A stretch of DNA of 64,000 bases from Moritella viscosa (GCA_000953735.1 LN554852.1:186001-250000), one strand, 5' to 3'. Positions 52,611 through 61,893 are shown, numbered from the stretch's first letter. Made by a program: numbers and translations. Notes: generated from the sequence alone by a model not told the origin.

Positions 52611-53255
52611 ATGGAATTTTCAACGACGATTATCACCAGTACTATTATTATCACTGTGTGTGCAATATTGCACTTGTATGGTGCCTACCAAGACAGAAAG
52701 TGGTTATTTTATCTGTTTAAGCCCGTGACTACGCTGGCGATTACCGCTCTGTGCTGGTCTCTTGCTCCTGTTATTAATGATTATGTTTGGCTGATTTTAC
52801 TTGGTTTGTTGCTCTCAACCTTGGGTGATATTTTCCTTATGTTACCCAAGGACCGATTTATCCCCGGTTTATTGAGTTTTTTAGTCGCTCATGTCGTTTA
52901 TATCATTGCTTTTTCAATCAATTTTGAGCTGACTTATACTTGGTCGCTTGCTTTATCGTTAATGGTAATTGCAGTGACGTATTTGGGCATACTATGGCCA
53001 TCACTAGCGGAAATGAAAGCGCCTGTGTTGGTTTATATGAGTATCATCGTAATAATGGCTTGGGTCAGTGGCGAGCGTTACTTTAATTTGGATAGCACAG
53101 CCAGCTTTTATGCGTTTATTGGTGCGATAGTGTTTTTGTTTTCAGATGCGACACTGGCATTCGATCGATTTAAAAAACAGTTCCGTAGTGCTTATGCGGT
53201 TATTATTGTAAGCTACTATCTTGCTCAGTATTTTATTGCGCTTTCAGTTATATGA
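52611..53255 (+). CDS. YhhN family membrane protein (lysoplasmalogenase-like)
   Basis: A 214-residue inner-membrane protein with about eight helices, of the YhhN/TMEM86 family, some members of which hydrolyse the vinyl-ether bond of lysoplasmalogens. The conserved acidic motifs GDIFLMLP (about 72-79) and FSDATLAFDRF (about 175-185) are present, as is YLFKPVTTLAI near residue 35. The bacterial role is not settled. It is followed 47 bases later by the MOSC fusion gene on the same strand. Confidence 0.85.
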   Translation: MEFSTTIITSTIIITVCAILHLYGAYQDRKWLFYLFKPVTTLAITALCWSLAPVINDYVWLILLGLLLSTLGDIFLMLPKDRFIPGLLSFLVAHVVYIIAFSINFELTYTWSLALSLMVIAVTYLGILWPSLAEMKAPVLVYMSIIVIMAWVSGERYFNLDSTASFYAFIGAIVFLFSDATLAFDRFKKQFRSAYAVIIVSYYLAQYFIALSVI

Positions 53256-53302
53256 CCAGTTATATGAAGGTGTTAACGTTGTTACAGTAAGGGAATTAAT
53301 TC

Positions 53303-55219
53303 GTGGCTAAAATAAATTTATCGGCACTTGCTATTTACCCATTAAAATCAGCAAAAGCAATTAACTTAACCCATTCCCATGTGAGTGAAATGGGCTTAGA
53401 TCATGATCGCAGATTTGTTATTAGTGACATGCAAGGACAGTTTATTACGGGGCGAACTCAGCCTAAAATCACGAGGATTAAAATTGAAGTTGTGGCGCAA
53501 GGAATCATGCTTTCAGCGCCACTGATGCCGCCGATTGCTTTCACGTTTAAAGAGCTACAACAGGATTATACAGATGTAACGGTTTGGGGAACGACTATTC
53601 AAGGTCAACGTTGCAGCGAAGAAATTAACCAATGGTTAGGTAAGTTCTTACAGATAGACTGCCAGTTACTTTATTTTGGAGCAGGCTCTTCACGTCTGGT
53701 TCCTAATTTTGATAAACAATTAAGTTTTGCCGATGGATATCCGATTTTATTAATTTCACAAGCCTCCCTTGATGAATTAAATCGCAGCACACTGCGACCA
53801 ATTGATATGAGCCAATTTAGAGCTAACTTCATCGTGACGGGCTGTGAGCCATTTGCAGAAGATAGTTGGAAACGGATCAAAATTGGTAATGCTGAATTTG
53901 AATTAGTGAAACCCTGCGAGCGTTGTATCTTCACGACATTAAGCCCCGGAGAAATAAGTTTTTCTGAAGACAAAGAACCGCTTAAAACGTTAAGTTTATT
54001 CCGCAAAGGTAACGATGGTAAGATTGATTTTGGCCAAAATTTAGTTAGTCATAACGATGCTGACATTAAACTTGGTGATAAAGTTGAAGTATTGGAATAT
54101 CACGCGCCTAAGTTTTATGCCGATAACCGCCCTAAACAAAAACCAGTTGTGTCAGCACCAAAGGCTGTTGTGAACCATCATACTGAGCTACAGGCTAAAA
54201 CGTTGTGGGATAAAAGTGAAACCCGACAACTTTGTTGTGTTGCAGTTATCGATGAAACGCCAGATACCAAAACATTTCGTTTTCGTGTCGAACCAGGCGC
54301 TTTGCTAAATTATAAACCCGGTCAATTTATTACCCTTAATTTAAAGATTGGTCAAGATCTGGTGATGCGTAATTATACCTTGTCATCATCACCAAGCCGC
54401 CCGGACTTGTTAGCTATAACGGTAAAACGGGTCCCTGATGGTAAAGCGTCAAATTGGTTAAATGATAATTTAGCGGTCGGCGATCGGCTAGGTGCGTCAT
54501 CACCACGTGGACCGTTCCATGCTTTTACAGCTACGACACAAAAACTATTATTACTGTCAGCGGGTAGCGGTATTACTCCTATGCTCTCAATGGCACGTTA
54601 TTATGCTGATACCGAATGTGATAAAGACATCGTATTCTTTTATTGTGCAAAAACCGCGGCAGACTTGATTGCGCTTGATGAATTGCAATTACTTACTCGT
54701 CAGCATACCAATATGCGTTTAGTCTTAACCTTGACTGCTGAAAGTACACAGAGTGACTGGGCTGGGTTAAGGGGACGTATTGATCAGCAAATGCTGGCTG
54801 ATGTGGTGCGCGACATTAGTGACCGATCATCCTATGTTTGTGGTCCCGAAACTTTTATGACGACAATGACGACTGCACTCACAGCATTGAGTGTACCAGC
54901 GGAACAGCAATTCCAAGAAAGTTTTGGCGACCATAAACATTCCGAGATACCTGGTAAGCCGGTCAATATCTTATTGGATAGTTGGGATATCAGTTTTGTC
55001 GGTGACAACAAAACCACATTATTAGAACAAGCTGAAAAAAATGGTGTGAACATCCCTTATAACTGTCGTGCAGGTTATTGTGGTGTTTGCCGCGTAACGT
55101 TAGAGTCGGGAGAAGTGCGTGTACTTGCCGACCATGCATTAACAGATGATGGTAAAAAAGCGAAGAAAATATTGGCATGTAGCTGCATTCCACAAACGGA
55201 TGTCGTGATTAGTGCATAA
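53303..55219 (+). CDS. MOSC domain - ferredoxin reductase - 2Fe-2S fusion protein
   Basis: A 638-residue cytosolic redox protein made of three parts. Residues about 1-270 are a MOSC_N/MOSC pair (IYPLKSAKAINLTHSHVSEM; the likely molybdenum-ligand Cys in VKPCERCIFTT). Residues about 310-545 are an FAD/NAD(P)H reductase: RNYTLSSSP binds FAD, LLLSAGSGITPMLSMARYY binds the nucleotide, and YVCGPETFM follows. The C-terminal ferredoxin has YNCRAGYCGVCRVTLESG with the last Cys in LACSCIPQ. The layout equals E. coli YcbX with an Hcr-like reductase inserted, so it could reduce N-hydroxylated compounds with its own electron supply (inference). GTG start with AAGGGA upstream. Confidence 0.88.
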   Translation: MAKINLSALAIYPLKSAKAINLTHSHVSEMGLDHDRRFVISDMQGQFITGRTQPKITRIKIEVVAQGIMLSAPLMPPIAFTFKELQQDYTDVTVWGTTIQGQRCSEEINQWLGKFLQIDCQLLYFGAGSSRLVPNFDKQLSFADGYPILLISQASLDELNRSTLRPIDMSQFRANFIVTGCEPFAEDSWKRIKIGNAEFELVKPCERCIFTTLSPGEISFSEDKEPLKTLSLFRKGNDGKIDFGQNLVSHNDADIKLGDKVEVLEYHAPKFYADNRPKQKPVVSAPKAVVNHHTELQAKTLWDKSETRQLCCVAVIDETPDTKTFRFRVEPGALLNYKPGQFITLNLKIGQDLVMRNYTLSSSPSRPDLLAITVKRVPDGKASNWLNDNLAVGDRLGASSPRGPFHAFTATTQKLLLLSAGSGITPMLSMARYYADTECDKDIVFFYCAKTAADLIALDELQLLTRQHTNMRLVLTLTAESTQSDWAGLRGRIDQQMLADVVRDISDRSSYVCGPETFMTTMTTALTALSVPAEQQFQESFGDHKHSEIPGKPVNILLDSWDISFVGDNKTTLLEQAEKNGVNIPYNCRAGYCGVCRVTLESGEVRVLADHALTDDGKKAKKILACSCIPQTDVVISA

Positions 55220-55318
55220 TAATGCTGTTGTATTGGGAGTTTTTATATTAATACTCCCAAATTGTAATTAGGTAGGTGGTGTTTTAAAATGTACCTACTT
55301 ATATATAGGAGTTAAGAA

Positions 55319-56335
55319 ATGAATCGTACACTTGCCATTGAATTTTCGCGTGTTGTTGAAGCCGCTGCTCTTGCCGGTTATAAATGGTTAGGCCGCGGTG
55401 ATAAGAATATTGCTGATGGTGCTGCTGTTGAAGCTATGCGTGTGATGCTAAATAAAATCGATATTGATGGTGAAATAGTTATTGGTGAAGGCGAAATCGA
55501 TGAAGCACCTATGCTGTATATTGGCGAAAAAGTCGGTACGAAAATAGCCGGAGCTGACGCTGTTGATATTGCTGTTGATCCGATTGAAGGTACGCGTATG
55601 ACTGCAATGGGTCAATCCAATGCTGTTGCAGTATTGGCTGTCGGTGAAAAAGGCGCATTTCTAAAAGCTCCTGACATGTATATGGAGAAATTAGTCGTTG
55701 GTCCTGATGCTAAAGACGCCATTGATTTACGTTTATCCCTTGAAGACAATATACGTAATGTTGCTAACGCGTTAGATAAAGACATCAGTGATCTGACTGT
55801 GGTGACCTTAGCAAAACCCCGTCATGATGATAAAATCAAAGCCATGCAAGCAATGGGCGTACGTGTGTTTGCGTTACCCGATGGTGATGTTGCCGCGTCT
55901 ATCTTGTGCTGTATGCCAGATAGTGACGTCGATATGATGTATTGTATTGGTGGTGCGCCTGAAGGTGTTATTTCTGCAGCTGCTATTCGCGCGATGGACG
56001 GTAACATGCAGGCGCGATTATTAGCGCGTCATGATGTGAAAGGTGATACTCCTGAAAACCGCGTGGCAGGTGAAATCGAAATTTCACGTTGTCAGGCATT
56101 AGGTTTGGTTGTTGGTGAGATCTTACCATTGGATAAATTAGCGAAAACCGATAATGTTATTTTTGCCGCAACAGGTATCACTAAAGGCGATCTTGTTGAA
56201 GGTGTGCAGCGTAAAGGTAATATTGCAACGACAGAAACTTTGGTTATTCGTGGTAAGTCGGGCACCATTCGTCGTATTCAATCAATACATATGCTTAATC
56301 GTAAAGGTGCCGATCTGCAAAGCATTATCTTATAG
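55319..56335 (+). CDS. glpX: Fructose-1,6-bisphosphatase, class II
   Basis: Gluconeogenic enzyme hydrolysing fructose-1,6-bisphosphate, metal-dependent. It is 338 residues, as in E. coli GlpX. Motifs: WLGRGDKNIADGAAVEAMR, IGEGEIDEAPMLYIGEKVG, VDIAVDPIEGTRMTAMG, and GGAPEGVISAAAIRAM. AGGAG precedes the ATG. It is not next to glpFK here. It ends at a bidirectional terminator shared with convergent aroH. Confidence 0.96.
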   Translation: MNRTLAIEFSRVVEAAALAGYKWLGRGDKNIADGAAVEAMRVMLNKIDIDGEIVIGEGEIDEAPMLYIGEKVGTKIAGADAVDIAVDPIEGTRMTAMGQSNAVAVLAVGEKGAFLKAPDMYMEKLVVGPDAKDAIDLRLSLEDNIRNVANALDKDISDLTVVTLAKPRHDDKIKAMQAMGVRVFALPDGDVAASILCCMPDSDVDMMYCIGGAPEGVISAAAIRAMDGNMQARLLARHDVKGDTPENRVAGEIEISRCQALGLVVGEILPLDKLAKTDNVIFAATGITKGDLVEGVQRKGNIATTETLVIRGKSGTIRRIQSIHMLNRKGADLQSIIL

Positions 56336-56361
56336 TTAATCACCATAGATGATGACATAAC

Positions 56362-56391
56362 AAAAAGCCGCGTCATCATACGCGGCTTTTT
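56362..56391. terminator. Bidirectional terminator between glpX and aroH
   Basis: AAAAAGCCGCG (56362-56372), loop TCATCATA, CGCGGCTTTTT (56381-56391). A- and T-runs on both flanks let it serve both convergent genes. Confidence 0.93.
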
Positions 56392-56415
56392 AGTCTTTAT
56401 AATATAGCGCTGAGC

Positions 56416-57474
56416 TTATGCGATAGCTAAACGATCACTTGCTGCTTGGGCAAGGTCCGCTAATAATTTTTCGGTGTCTTGCCAATGGATGCAAGCATCA
56501 GTAATGCTCTTACCATAAACTAAAGGCTCACCAGCAACGACAGCTTGGTTGCCTTCTTCAATGAAACTTTCTGCCATTATACCTGAAATTTGCATACTAC
56601 CCGTACGCATTTGAGCCATTACATCTTCAGCTACGTTTAGCTGATTGGTGTGTACTTTCTGGCTATTACCATGGCTAAAATCAACAACGACAGACGGTGC
56701 TAAACCTGCATCACTTAATGCTTTGGTTGCAACGTCAATGTGTGATTTAGCATAGTTAGGTGTTTTACCACCACGCAAGATCACATGACCAAATGGATTG
56801 CCGTGTGTTTGATATACGGTCATCAAGCCATCTTTATCTGGAGAGTAAAAGATGTGTGGAACTTGTGCTGCACGTACGGCATCGATAGCAATTTTGGTAT
56901 TGCCATCAGTCCCATTCTTGAAACCGACAGGACAAGACAAGGCTGAAGCCATTTCGCGATGAACTTGGCTTTCTGTGGTACGCGCGCCAATTGCACCCCA
57001 ACTGATTAGGTCTGCAATGTATTGACCGTTAACCATATCTAAAAATTCGGTCGCGATTGGTAAACCGATTTCAGTAATATCAACGAGTAATTTACGTGCT
57101 AAGCGTAAGCCTTTGTTCGCTTTGTATTGACCGTTTAAGTCAGGATCACTGATTAAACCTTTCCAGCCCACAATAGTACGTGGTTTTTCAAAGTACACAC
57201 GCATTGCAATAACTAAGCTGCTTTTATACTGCTCTTGCAATGGTTTTAGACGGCGAGCGTAATCTAACGCCGCACTAGTATCATGAATTGAGCAAGGGCC
57301 GATGATAACCAGTAGGCGTTTGTCTTTGCCTTCAATAATCGCTTCGATTTCACGACGGTTATTTATTAGCTGTTTTGCAGCGTTATCAGATAATGGAAAC
57401 TCTTTAACCAGTTGACTTGGAGTGATCACCTGGTCGATATAGGTAGTTCTAAGTTCGTCTGTTTTAATTGTCAT
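56416..57474 (-). CDS. aroH: 3-deoxy-7-phosphoheptulonate synthase, AroH (Trp-sensitive) type
   Basis: First enzyme of the shikimate pathway, joining phosphoenolpyruvate and erythrose-4-phosphate. It is 352 residues. Active-site motifs: IIGPCSIHD, MRVYFEKPRTIVGWKGLISDP, GARTTESQVHREMAS, and VDFSHGNSQK. Among the three E. coli isozymes it most resembles AroH (TDELRT N-terminus, TEFLDMVNGQYIADLISWGAIG, SCPVGFKNGTDGNTKIAIDA), suggesting tryptophan feedback; this is inferred from similarity. I found no TrpR-like operator in the short upstream region. Confidence 0.9.
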   Translation of the reverse strand: MTIKTDELRTTYIDQVITPSQLVKEFPLSDNAAKQLINNRREIEAIIEGKDKRLLVIIGPCSIHDTSAALDYARRLKPLQEQYKSSLVIAMRVYFEKPRTIVGWKGLISDPDLNGQYKANKGLRLARKLLVDITEIGLPIATEFLDMVNGQYIADLISWGAIGARTTESQVHREMASALSCPVGFKNGTDGNTKIAIDAVRAAQVPHIFYSPDKDGLMTVYQTHGNPFGHVILRGGKTPNYAKSHIDVATKALSDAGLAPSVVVDFSHGNSQKVHTNQLNVAEDVMAQMRTGSMQISGIMAESFIEEGNQAVVAGEPLVYGKSITDACIHWQDTEKLLADLAQAASDRLAIA

Positions 57475-57540
57475 GATGTCTATTAATCTAAATATGGGCT
57501 GTGATCAGCTTAACGTAATTTCACTTTATTATAAAGATAA

Positions 57541-57969
57541 TCAGATGTCAGCTTGATTCGAATCATTAAATCCTAATAACAGCAGCCGTTTACCCTGTTT
57601 TTGATAGGCTAAAAAACGTTGCTGAATATCGTTCGGTGCTTGCGTTGTTGGATAGAAGTCATGCTGACAATAAAATGGTTCAAGATGGGGCAAGGCAAAA
57701 GTAAACGTCTTATTATTCTGAAATTGAGGCCGCATATGCTGTAAAATAAGGTGACCAAGTCGCTGACCACGGTGAGCGGGAGCGACCAACATTCCTGTTA
57801 GTAAAAATAATTCACCAATAGGGCGCAGTCGCGCGCAAGCCACAATGCTATTTCCCTCTTTTAATACCGCAATACGTTCGGCTTTATTAGGCCTTGAATA
57901 GGGCAAATATTGCTTATAAAAGGGCTTTACTAACGGGTTCTCTATTTTTTTTAACCATTGAAACTGCAT
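57541..57969 (-). CDS. GNAT family N-acetyltransferase
   Basis: A 142-residue single-domain GNAT protein. Acetyl-CoA binding motif LVAPAHRGQRLGHLILQHM is near residue 62, following strand FLLTGML. The ending PHLEPFYCQHDFYPTT is typical of the fold. AAAGG lies before the ATG at 57969; an upstream in-frame start at 57999 has none. The acceptor substrate is unknown. It is divergent from murB with about 65 bases between starts. Confidence 0.85.
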   Translation of the reverse strand: MQFQWLKKIENPLVKPFYKQYLPYSRPNKAERIAVLKEGNSIVACARLRPIGELFLLTGMLVAPAHRGQRLGHLILQHMRPQFQNNKTFTFALPHLEPFYCQHDFYPTTQAPNDIQQRFLAYQKQGKRLLLLGFNDSNQADI

Positions 57970-58034
57970 GTTGTTGCCTTTTATTATTCGGTTTTGCATG
58001 TAGATACGTTATTATCTGCAGTGAATTATGCCTT

Positions 58035-59084
58035 ATGAGTGTTAATTATTTCATGCAAATACTAAAAAATCACAATTTAAAACCTTATACCAGCTTTGGT
58101 GTTGATGCTTATGCCACGCAGTTTGTTACGGTGACCACCTTAAGTGAGCTTAAGTTAGCACTGCAGATCCCTGCGCCTCAACGGTTAATTCTTGGTGGTG
58201 GTAGTAATTTATTATTTTGTGATAATTTTGATGGACTCGTTATCCGTATTTGTTTGACGGGTATAGCGGTGAATGAATCGGCAGATGATATGGTTTGTTT
58301 ACATGTGGCGGCAGGTGAAAATTGGCATGAGTTTGTGCAATGGACACTAACCCAAGGCCATGATGGATTAGAAAATCTGGCGTTGATCCCTGGTGTCGTT
58401 GGTGCCGCCCCAGTACAAAATATTGGTGCTTATGGCGTTGAATTAAAGGATGTCTGTGATTATGTTGATGTACTTGATATCGAGACACTAACGGTACATC
58501 GCTATGCACCAGAAGAATGTCAGTTTGGTTATCGTGACAGTGTTTTCAAAGGTAAACTTAAAGATAGTGCTGTGATCATTGCTGTTGGTATTAAACTACA
58601 CAAACCTTGGATTGCCAAAATTAATTATGGACCATTATCGAGTTTAGGGAATGGGGCCTCGGCATTAGCGATTTTTAAACAGGTTTGCATTACACGCCAA
58701 CAAAAATTACCGGATCCGCATAAGCTCGGCAATGCAGGTAGTTTTTTTAAAAACCCGATTATCAAGAAGGCACAATTTAACGCTATCGTAGCTAAGTATC
58801 CTAACATCCCCCATTATCCAGCCGGTGATGATATTAAATTAGCCGCAGGCTGGTTAATTGATCAATGCCATTTAAAGGGTTATCAGCAGGGGGGAGCTCA
58901 AGTACATACAGAGCAAGCGCTTGTTATTGTTAATACGGGTTCTGCAACTGCTGGCGACATTATTACACTCGCAAAGCATATCCAAATAACAGTGATGGCG
59001 CGCTTTTCTGTTGAATTGCAGCATGAGGTTCGCTTTATAGGGCGTGATGGCGAAACTAATTTAGCGGAGGTGAGCCGTGGTTAA
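58035..59084 (+). CDS. murB: UDP-N-acetylmuramate dehydrogenase
   Basis: Flavoenzyme that reduces UDP-GlcNAc-enolpyruvate to UDP-MurNAc with NADPH, the second committed step of peptidoglycan synthesis. It is 349 residues from the ATG at 58035, or 343 from the ATG at 58053; the latter is nearer to the E. coli start and neither has a strong binding site. FAD-binding LGGGSNLLF, ENLALIPGVVGAAPVQNIGAYGVE, GYRDSVFKG, GNAGSFFKNP and the C-terminal EVRFIG are present (type I MurB). birA overlaps its end by 8 bases, as in E. coli. Confidence 0.95.
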   Translation: MSVNYFMQILKNHNLKPYTSFGVDAYATQFVTVTTLSELKLALQIPAPQRLILGGGSNLLFCDNFDGLVIRICLTGIAVNESADDMVCLHVAAGENWHEFVQWTLTQGHDGLENLALIPGVVGAAPVQNIGAYGVELKDVCDYVDVLDIETLTVHRYAPEECQFGYRDSVFKGKLKDSAVIIAVGIKLHKPWIAKINYGPLSSLGNGASALAIFKQVCITRQQKLPDPHKLGNAGSFFKNPIIKKAQFNAIVAKYPNIPHYPAGDDIKLAAGWLIDQCHLKGYQQGGAQVHTEQALVIVNTGSATAGDIITLAKHIQITVMARFSVELQHEVRFIGRDGETNLAEVSRG

Positions 59085-60045
59085 TATAACGGTATCAAGA
59101 CAGCAACTGATCCGTTTACTGGCTGATGGTGAATTTCATTCTGGTGAAGCGTTGGGTGAAAGCCTAGGCGTTAGTCGTATGGCGGTAAGTAAACAGATCA
59201 AGGTATTAGAAAGTATTGGCCTAGATGTATTTAAAGTGACAGGTAAGGGTTATAAGCTTTCTGCGCCTTTACAATTACTCGATGCTCAATTGATTGCAGA
59301 CGGTAGTGGTGTCAACATTGAAAGTCATCAAGTGCTTGGCTCGACCAATCAACATTTATTGGATAAAGCGGCGTTATTAACCAAAGGGCACAGTTGTTTT
59401 GCCGAATATCAGACTGCTGGGCGAGGACGCCGTGGTAAAAAGTGGGTGTCTCCTTATGGTTCACACCTCTATACAAGTACCTACTGGAGTTTAGATGCCG
59501 GTATTCAAGCTGCATCGGGGCTGAGTTTAGTGATTGGTATAGCTGTCGCGCGTACATTAACAGATCTTGGTATTGCTAGTACCCAATTGAAATGGCCAAA
59601 TGATGTATACGTGGATGGTAAAAAGATTGCTGGTGTACTGGTTGAGATTATTGCGACGGCAGGTGGTGAGTGTCATTTAGTCATTGGCCTGGGTTTAAAC
59701 GTGAATATGCCATTACAAGCCGGATTGGAAATTGATCAAGCTTGGACGGATATAAACCAGCAATTACCAAACCTACTTGATCGTAATGAATTAGCCACGC
59801 GCTATTTAACACACCTAATCAAAGTATTAACTGATTTTGAGCAGTTTGGTTTTGGATATTTTGTGGAAGAATGGAACAATTGTGATGCATTTAAAGATTG
59901 TCCCGTGCTCGTGAGCGTCGGAAATAAGAAAAAATACGGTATTGCGAAAGGAATTGATCAAAGTGGTGCATTATTACTAGAAATTAATGGCGTCATTAGT
60001 CCGCAAATTGGTGGTGAAGTATCGTTACGACGTGCAGATATTTAA
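59077..60045 (+). CDS. birA: Bifunctional biotin ligase / biotin operon repressor BirA
   Basis: Attaches biotin to acetyl-CoA carboxylase and, as holo-dimer, represses the bio operon. It is 322 residues. The N-terminal winged helix (GEFHSGEALGESLGVSRMAVSKQIKVLES) shows that the repressor function is kept. The ligase domain has TAGRGRRGKKWVSPYGSHLY, the biotin/ATP-binding loop, then LKWPNDVYVDGKKIAGVLVE, and a C-terminal SH3-like domain. The start is GTG with a perfect GGAGGT upstream inside murB. Coupled with murB. Confidence 0.96.
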   Translation: MVNITVSRQQLIRLLADGEFHSGEALGESLGVSRMAVSKQIKVLESIGLDVFKVTGKGYKLSAPLQLLDAQLIADGSGVNIESHQVLGSTNQHLLDKAALLTKGHSCFAEYQTAGRGRRGKKWVSPYGSHLYTSTYWSLDAGIQAASGLSLVIGIAVARTLTDLGIASTQLKWPNDVYVDGKKIAGVLVEIIATAGGECHLVIGLGLNVNMPLQAGLEIDQAWTDINQQLPNLLDRNELATRYLTHLIKVLTDFEQFGFGYFVEEWNNCDAFKDCPVLVSVGNKKKYGIAKGIDQSGALLLEINGVISPQIGGEVSLRRADI

Positions 60046-60145
60046 TCTAATATTAAGCTTATTAATAAATGTTAGTCGAAGCTTAGTCGAAATGGCTAAT
60101 ATTTCACCATGTAAACAAAAAAGAACTGCTTTTTATCGATTAAGG

Positions 60146-60174
60146 TTGCAAGAGGTAGGGGGTTACTCTAATAT
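60146..60174 (+). promoter_or_regulatory. Promoter of the tRNA cluster
   Basis: TTGCAA (60146-60151), a 17-base spacer and TAATAT (60169-60174), about 21 bases before tRNA-Thr. Confidence 0.65.
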
Positions 60175-60195
60175 CTCTCCTCGTTAAGTGACGCC

Positions 60196-60271
<76 letters not shown>

Positions 60272-60299
60272 TTTAACTCGTTACTGAAGTACAATATGT

Positions 60300-60384
60300 G
60301 GAGGGGTTCCCGAGTGGCCAAAGGGATCAGACTGTAAATCTGACGGCTCAGCCTTCGAAGGTTCGAATCCTTCTCCCTCCACCA
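60300..60384 (+). tRNA. tRNA-Tyr (anticodon GTA)
   Basis: 85 bases with a long variable arm; acceptor GGAGGGG/TCCCTCC, anticodon loop CTGTAAA, encoded ACCA. Confidence 0.97.
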
Positions 60385-60403
60385 CTTTGTATTCAGGGCG
60401 CAT

Positions 60404-60478
60404 GCGGGCGTCGTATAATGGCTATTACTCCAGCCTTCCAAGCTGATAATGCGGGTTCGATTCCCGCCGCCCGCTCCA
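60404..60478 (+). tRNA. tRNA-Gly (anticodon TCC)
   Basis: 75 bases; acceptor GCGGGCG/CGCCCGC, anticodon loop CTTCCAA, 3' TCCA encoded. The outermost anticodon-stem pair reads C-A rather than the U-A of E. coli, a small oddity not expected to abolish function. Confidence 0.96.
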
Positions 60479-60483
60479 AATTC

Positions 60484-60559
<76 letters not shown>

Positions 60560-60715
60560 TTTTTCAGGTCAATTATTTCTTCTTCTCTATATTCTCCATA
60601 CCAAATAACGATACCTTAAAAATAATCAAGATTTAAAAATCAAAAGATAAATTTAGTTAAAACGAATTTAAGCTATTTGTAATTCAAATATTATTCATAA
60701 TTTTTTACGAATAAC

Positions 60716-60743
60716 TTGCATGAAAAACGAAAGCCCCTATAAT
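60716..60743 (+). promoter_or_regulatory. Promoter of the secE-nusG transcript
   Basis: TTGCAT (60716-60721), a 16-base spacer and a perfect TATAAT (60738-60743). The predicted start, about 60750, lies just before the tRNA-Trp fossil, so this was probably the tRNA-Trp promoter and now drives secE-nusG. Confidence 0.7.
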
Positions 60744-60759
60744 TAGGTGCTCCGTTTGT

Positions 60760-60832
60760 AGGGGTAGCTCCAATTGGTAGAAAGGCGGTCTCCAAACCTA
60801 TGTTTGTGAGTACGATTATCTCCCTCCTGCCA
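60760..60832 (+). pseudogene. Decayed tRNA-Trp gene in the secE leader
   Basis: Seventy-three bases align along their length to gammaproteobacterial tRNA-Trp: AGGGG start, CAATTGGTAGA D-loop, GGTCTCCAAA with the CCA anticodon, and CCTGCCA end. Two acceptor bases are missing; the D stem (GCTC against GAAA) and the anticodon stem (GCGGT against ACCTA) no longer pair properly; the T loop reads TACGATT instead of TTCGAxT. It cannot be a normal tRNA. In vibrios and Shewanella the order is tRNAs-tufB-tRNA-Trp-secE, so this is a fossil in its ancestral place with tufB gone. Confidence 0.85.
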
Positions 60833-60884
60833 CTGTCATCACCGTGTAACAGCGGATTTTTTTGTCTTAAGGTACAGGTTAAGT

Positions 60885-61262
60885 ATGACTTCAAATACTG
60901 AAAACCAAGGAAAAGCTCTAGAAACCGTAAAATGGGTACTAGTTGCACTAATTCTAATTGGCACAGTTATTGGTAACAATATTTTTAGTGAAGAATCAGT
61001 GTTAATCCGCGCAGTTGCTGTAATTATTGCCGCTGTTATTGCTGGTGGCATTGCATTGCAGACAAGTAAAGGGCGCAATGCGCTTGAATTTGCATCTGAA
61101 TCAAGAACAGAAGTACGTAAAGTAGTTTGGCCTACACGCCAAGAGGCGATCCAAACTACACTTATCGTATTAGTTGTTACTGCTATTATGGCGTTAGTGC
61201 TATGGGGATTAGATGGTATTCTAGTTCGTGTAGTGGCATTTATCACAGATGTAAAGGTATAA
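60885..61262 (+). CDS. secE: Preprotein translocase subunit SecE
   Basis: Essential subunit of the SecYEG channel. The 125-residue three-helix form is typical of gammaproteobacteria: helices at about 17-35, 42-60 and 90-115. The conserved cytoplasmic amphipathic segment [22 protein letters not shown] precedes the last helix. AGGT lies before the ATG. It is followed by nusG after 4 bases, as is usual. Confidence 0.96.
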   Translation: MTSNTENQGKALETVKWVLVALILIGTVIGNNIFSEESVLIRAVAVIIAAVIAGGIALQTSKGRNALEFASESRTEVRKVVWPTRQEAIQTTLIVLVVTAIMALVLWGLDGILVRVVAFITDVKV

Positions 61263-61266
61263 GTTC

Positions 61267-61809
61267 ATGTCTGAACAGAAAATGAGATGGTACGTAGTTC
61301 AAGCCTTTTCCGGTTTTGAAGGTCGTGTTCAAAAAACATTACTTGAACATATTAAGATCCATGAAATGGAAGAATATTTCGGTGAAATACTTGTTCCTAC
61401 GGAAGAAGTTGTTGAAATGCGTGCCGGTCAACGTCGCAAGAGTGAACGTAAGTTCTTTCCTGGCTACGTTTTAGTTCAAATGGTAATGAACGATGAATCA
61501 TGGCATTTGGTAAGCAGTTTACCGCGTGTACTTGGTTTCATTGGTGGTACTAAAGAGCGTCCAGCTCCAATCACCCAAAAAGAAGCTGACCGCATTCTTA
61601 ACCGTCTTCAGGACGCGATTGATAAGCCGCGTCCTAAAACGCTATTTGAAGTGGGTGAAGTGGTTCGTGTATCAGACGGCCCATTCGCAGACTTTAACGG
61701 TGTTGTAGAAGAAGTAGACTATGAAAAGAGTCGCTTAAAAGTTTCTGTATTGATCTTCGGTCGTTCTACTCCGGTTGAATTAGATTTCGGTCAAGTAGAA
61801 AAAGGCTAA
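61267..61809 (+). CDS. nusG: Transcription termination/antitermination protein NusG
   Basis: Binds RNA polymerase, aids Rho termination and couples transcription with translation through S10. It is 180 residues. The N-terminal NGN domain begins [20 protein letters not shown] and contains [10 protein letters not shown]; the C-terminal KOW domain contains [28 protein letters not shown] precedes the ATG. Second gene of secE-nusG; a strong terminator follows. Confidence 0.97.
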   Translation: MSEQKMRWYVVQAFSGFEGRVQKTLLEHIKIHEMEEYFGEILVPTEEVVEMRAGQRRKSERKFFPGYVLVQMVMNDESWHLVSSLPRVLGFIGGTKERPAPITQKEADRILNRLQDAIDKPRPKTLFEVGEVVRVSDGPFADFNGVVEEVDYEKSRLKVSVLIFGRSTPVELDFGQVEKG

Positions 61810-61893
61810 TGCCATTAACCTATTAGGTTAATGGTTAGGTCAAAGAAAATAAAATTAGCATTTTATTGAATGAAATTTCAACAAAATGCTTGG

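Noticed and set aside
57894..58034. Upstream extension of murB to an earlier start
   Set aside because: It would overlap the divergent acetyltransferase gene and add a stretch not found in MurB; later ATG codons match the family N-terminus.
60760..60832. Calling this a functional tRNA-Trp
   Set aside because: Acceptor, D and anticodon stems do not pair properly and the T loop lacks the conserved TTC; only the outline and CCA anticodon remain.
61811..61834. Hairpin CCATTAACCT/AGGTTAATGG just after nusG as terminator
   Set aside because: No T-run follows; the stronger stem at 61894-61935 with TTTTT is the better terminator.
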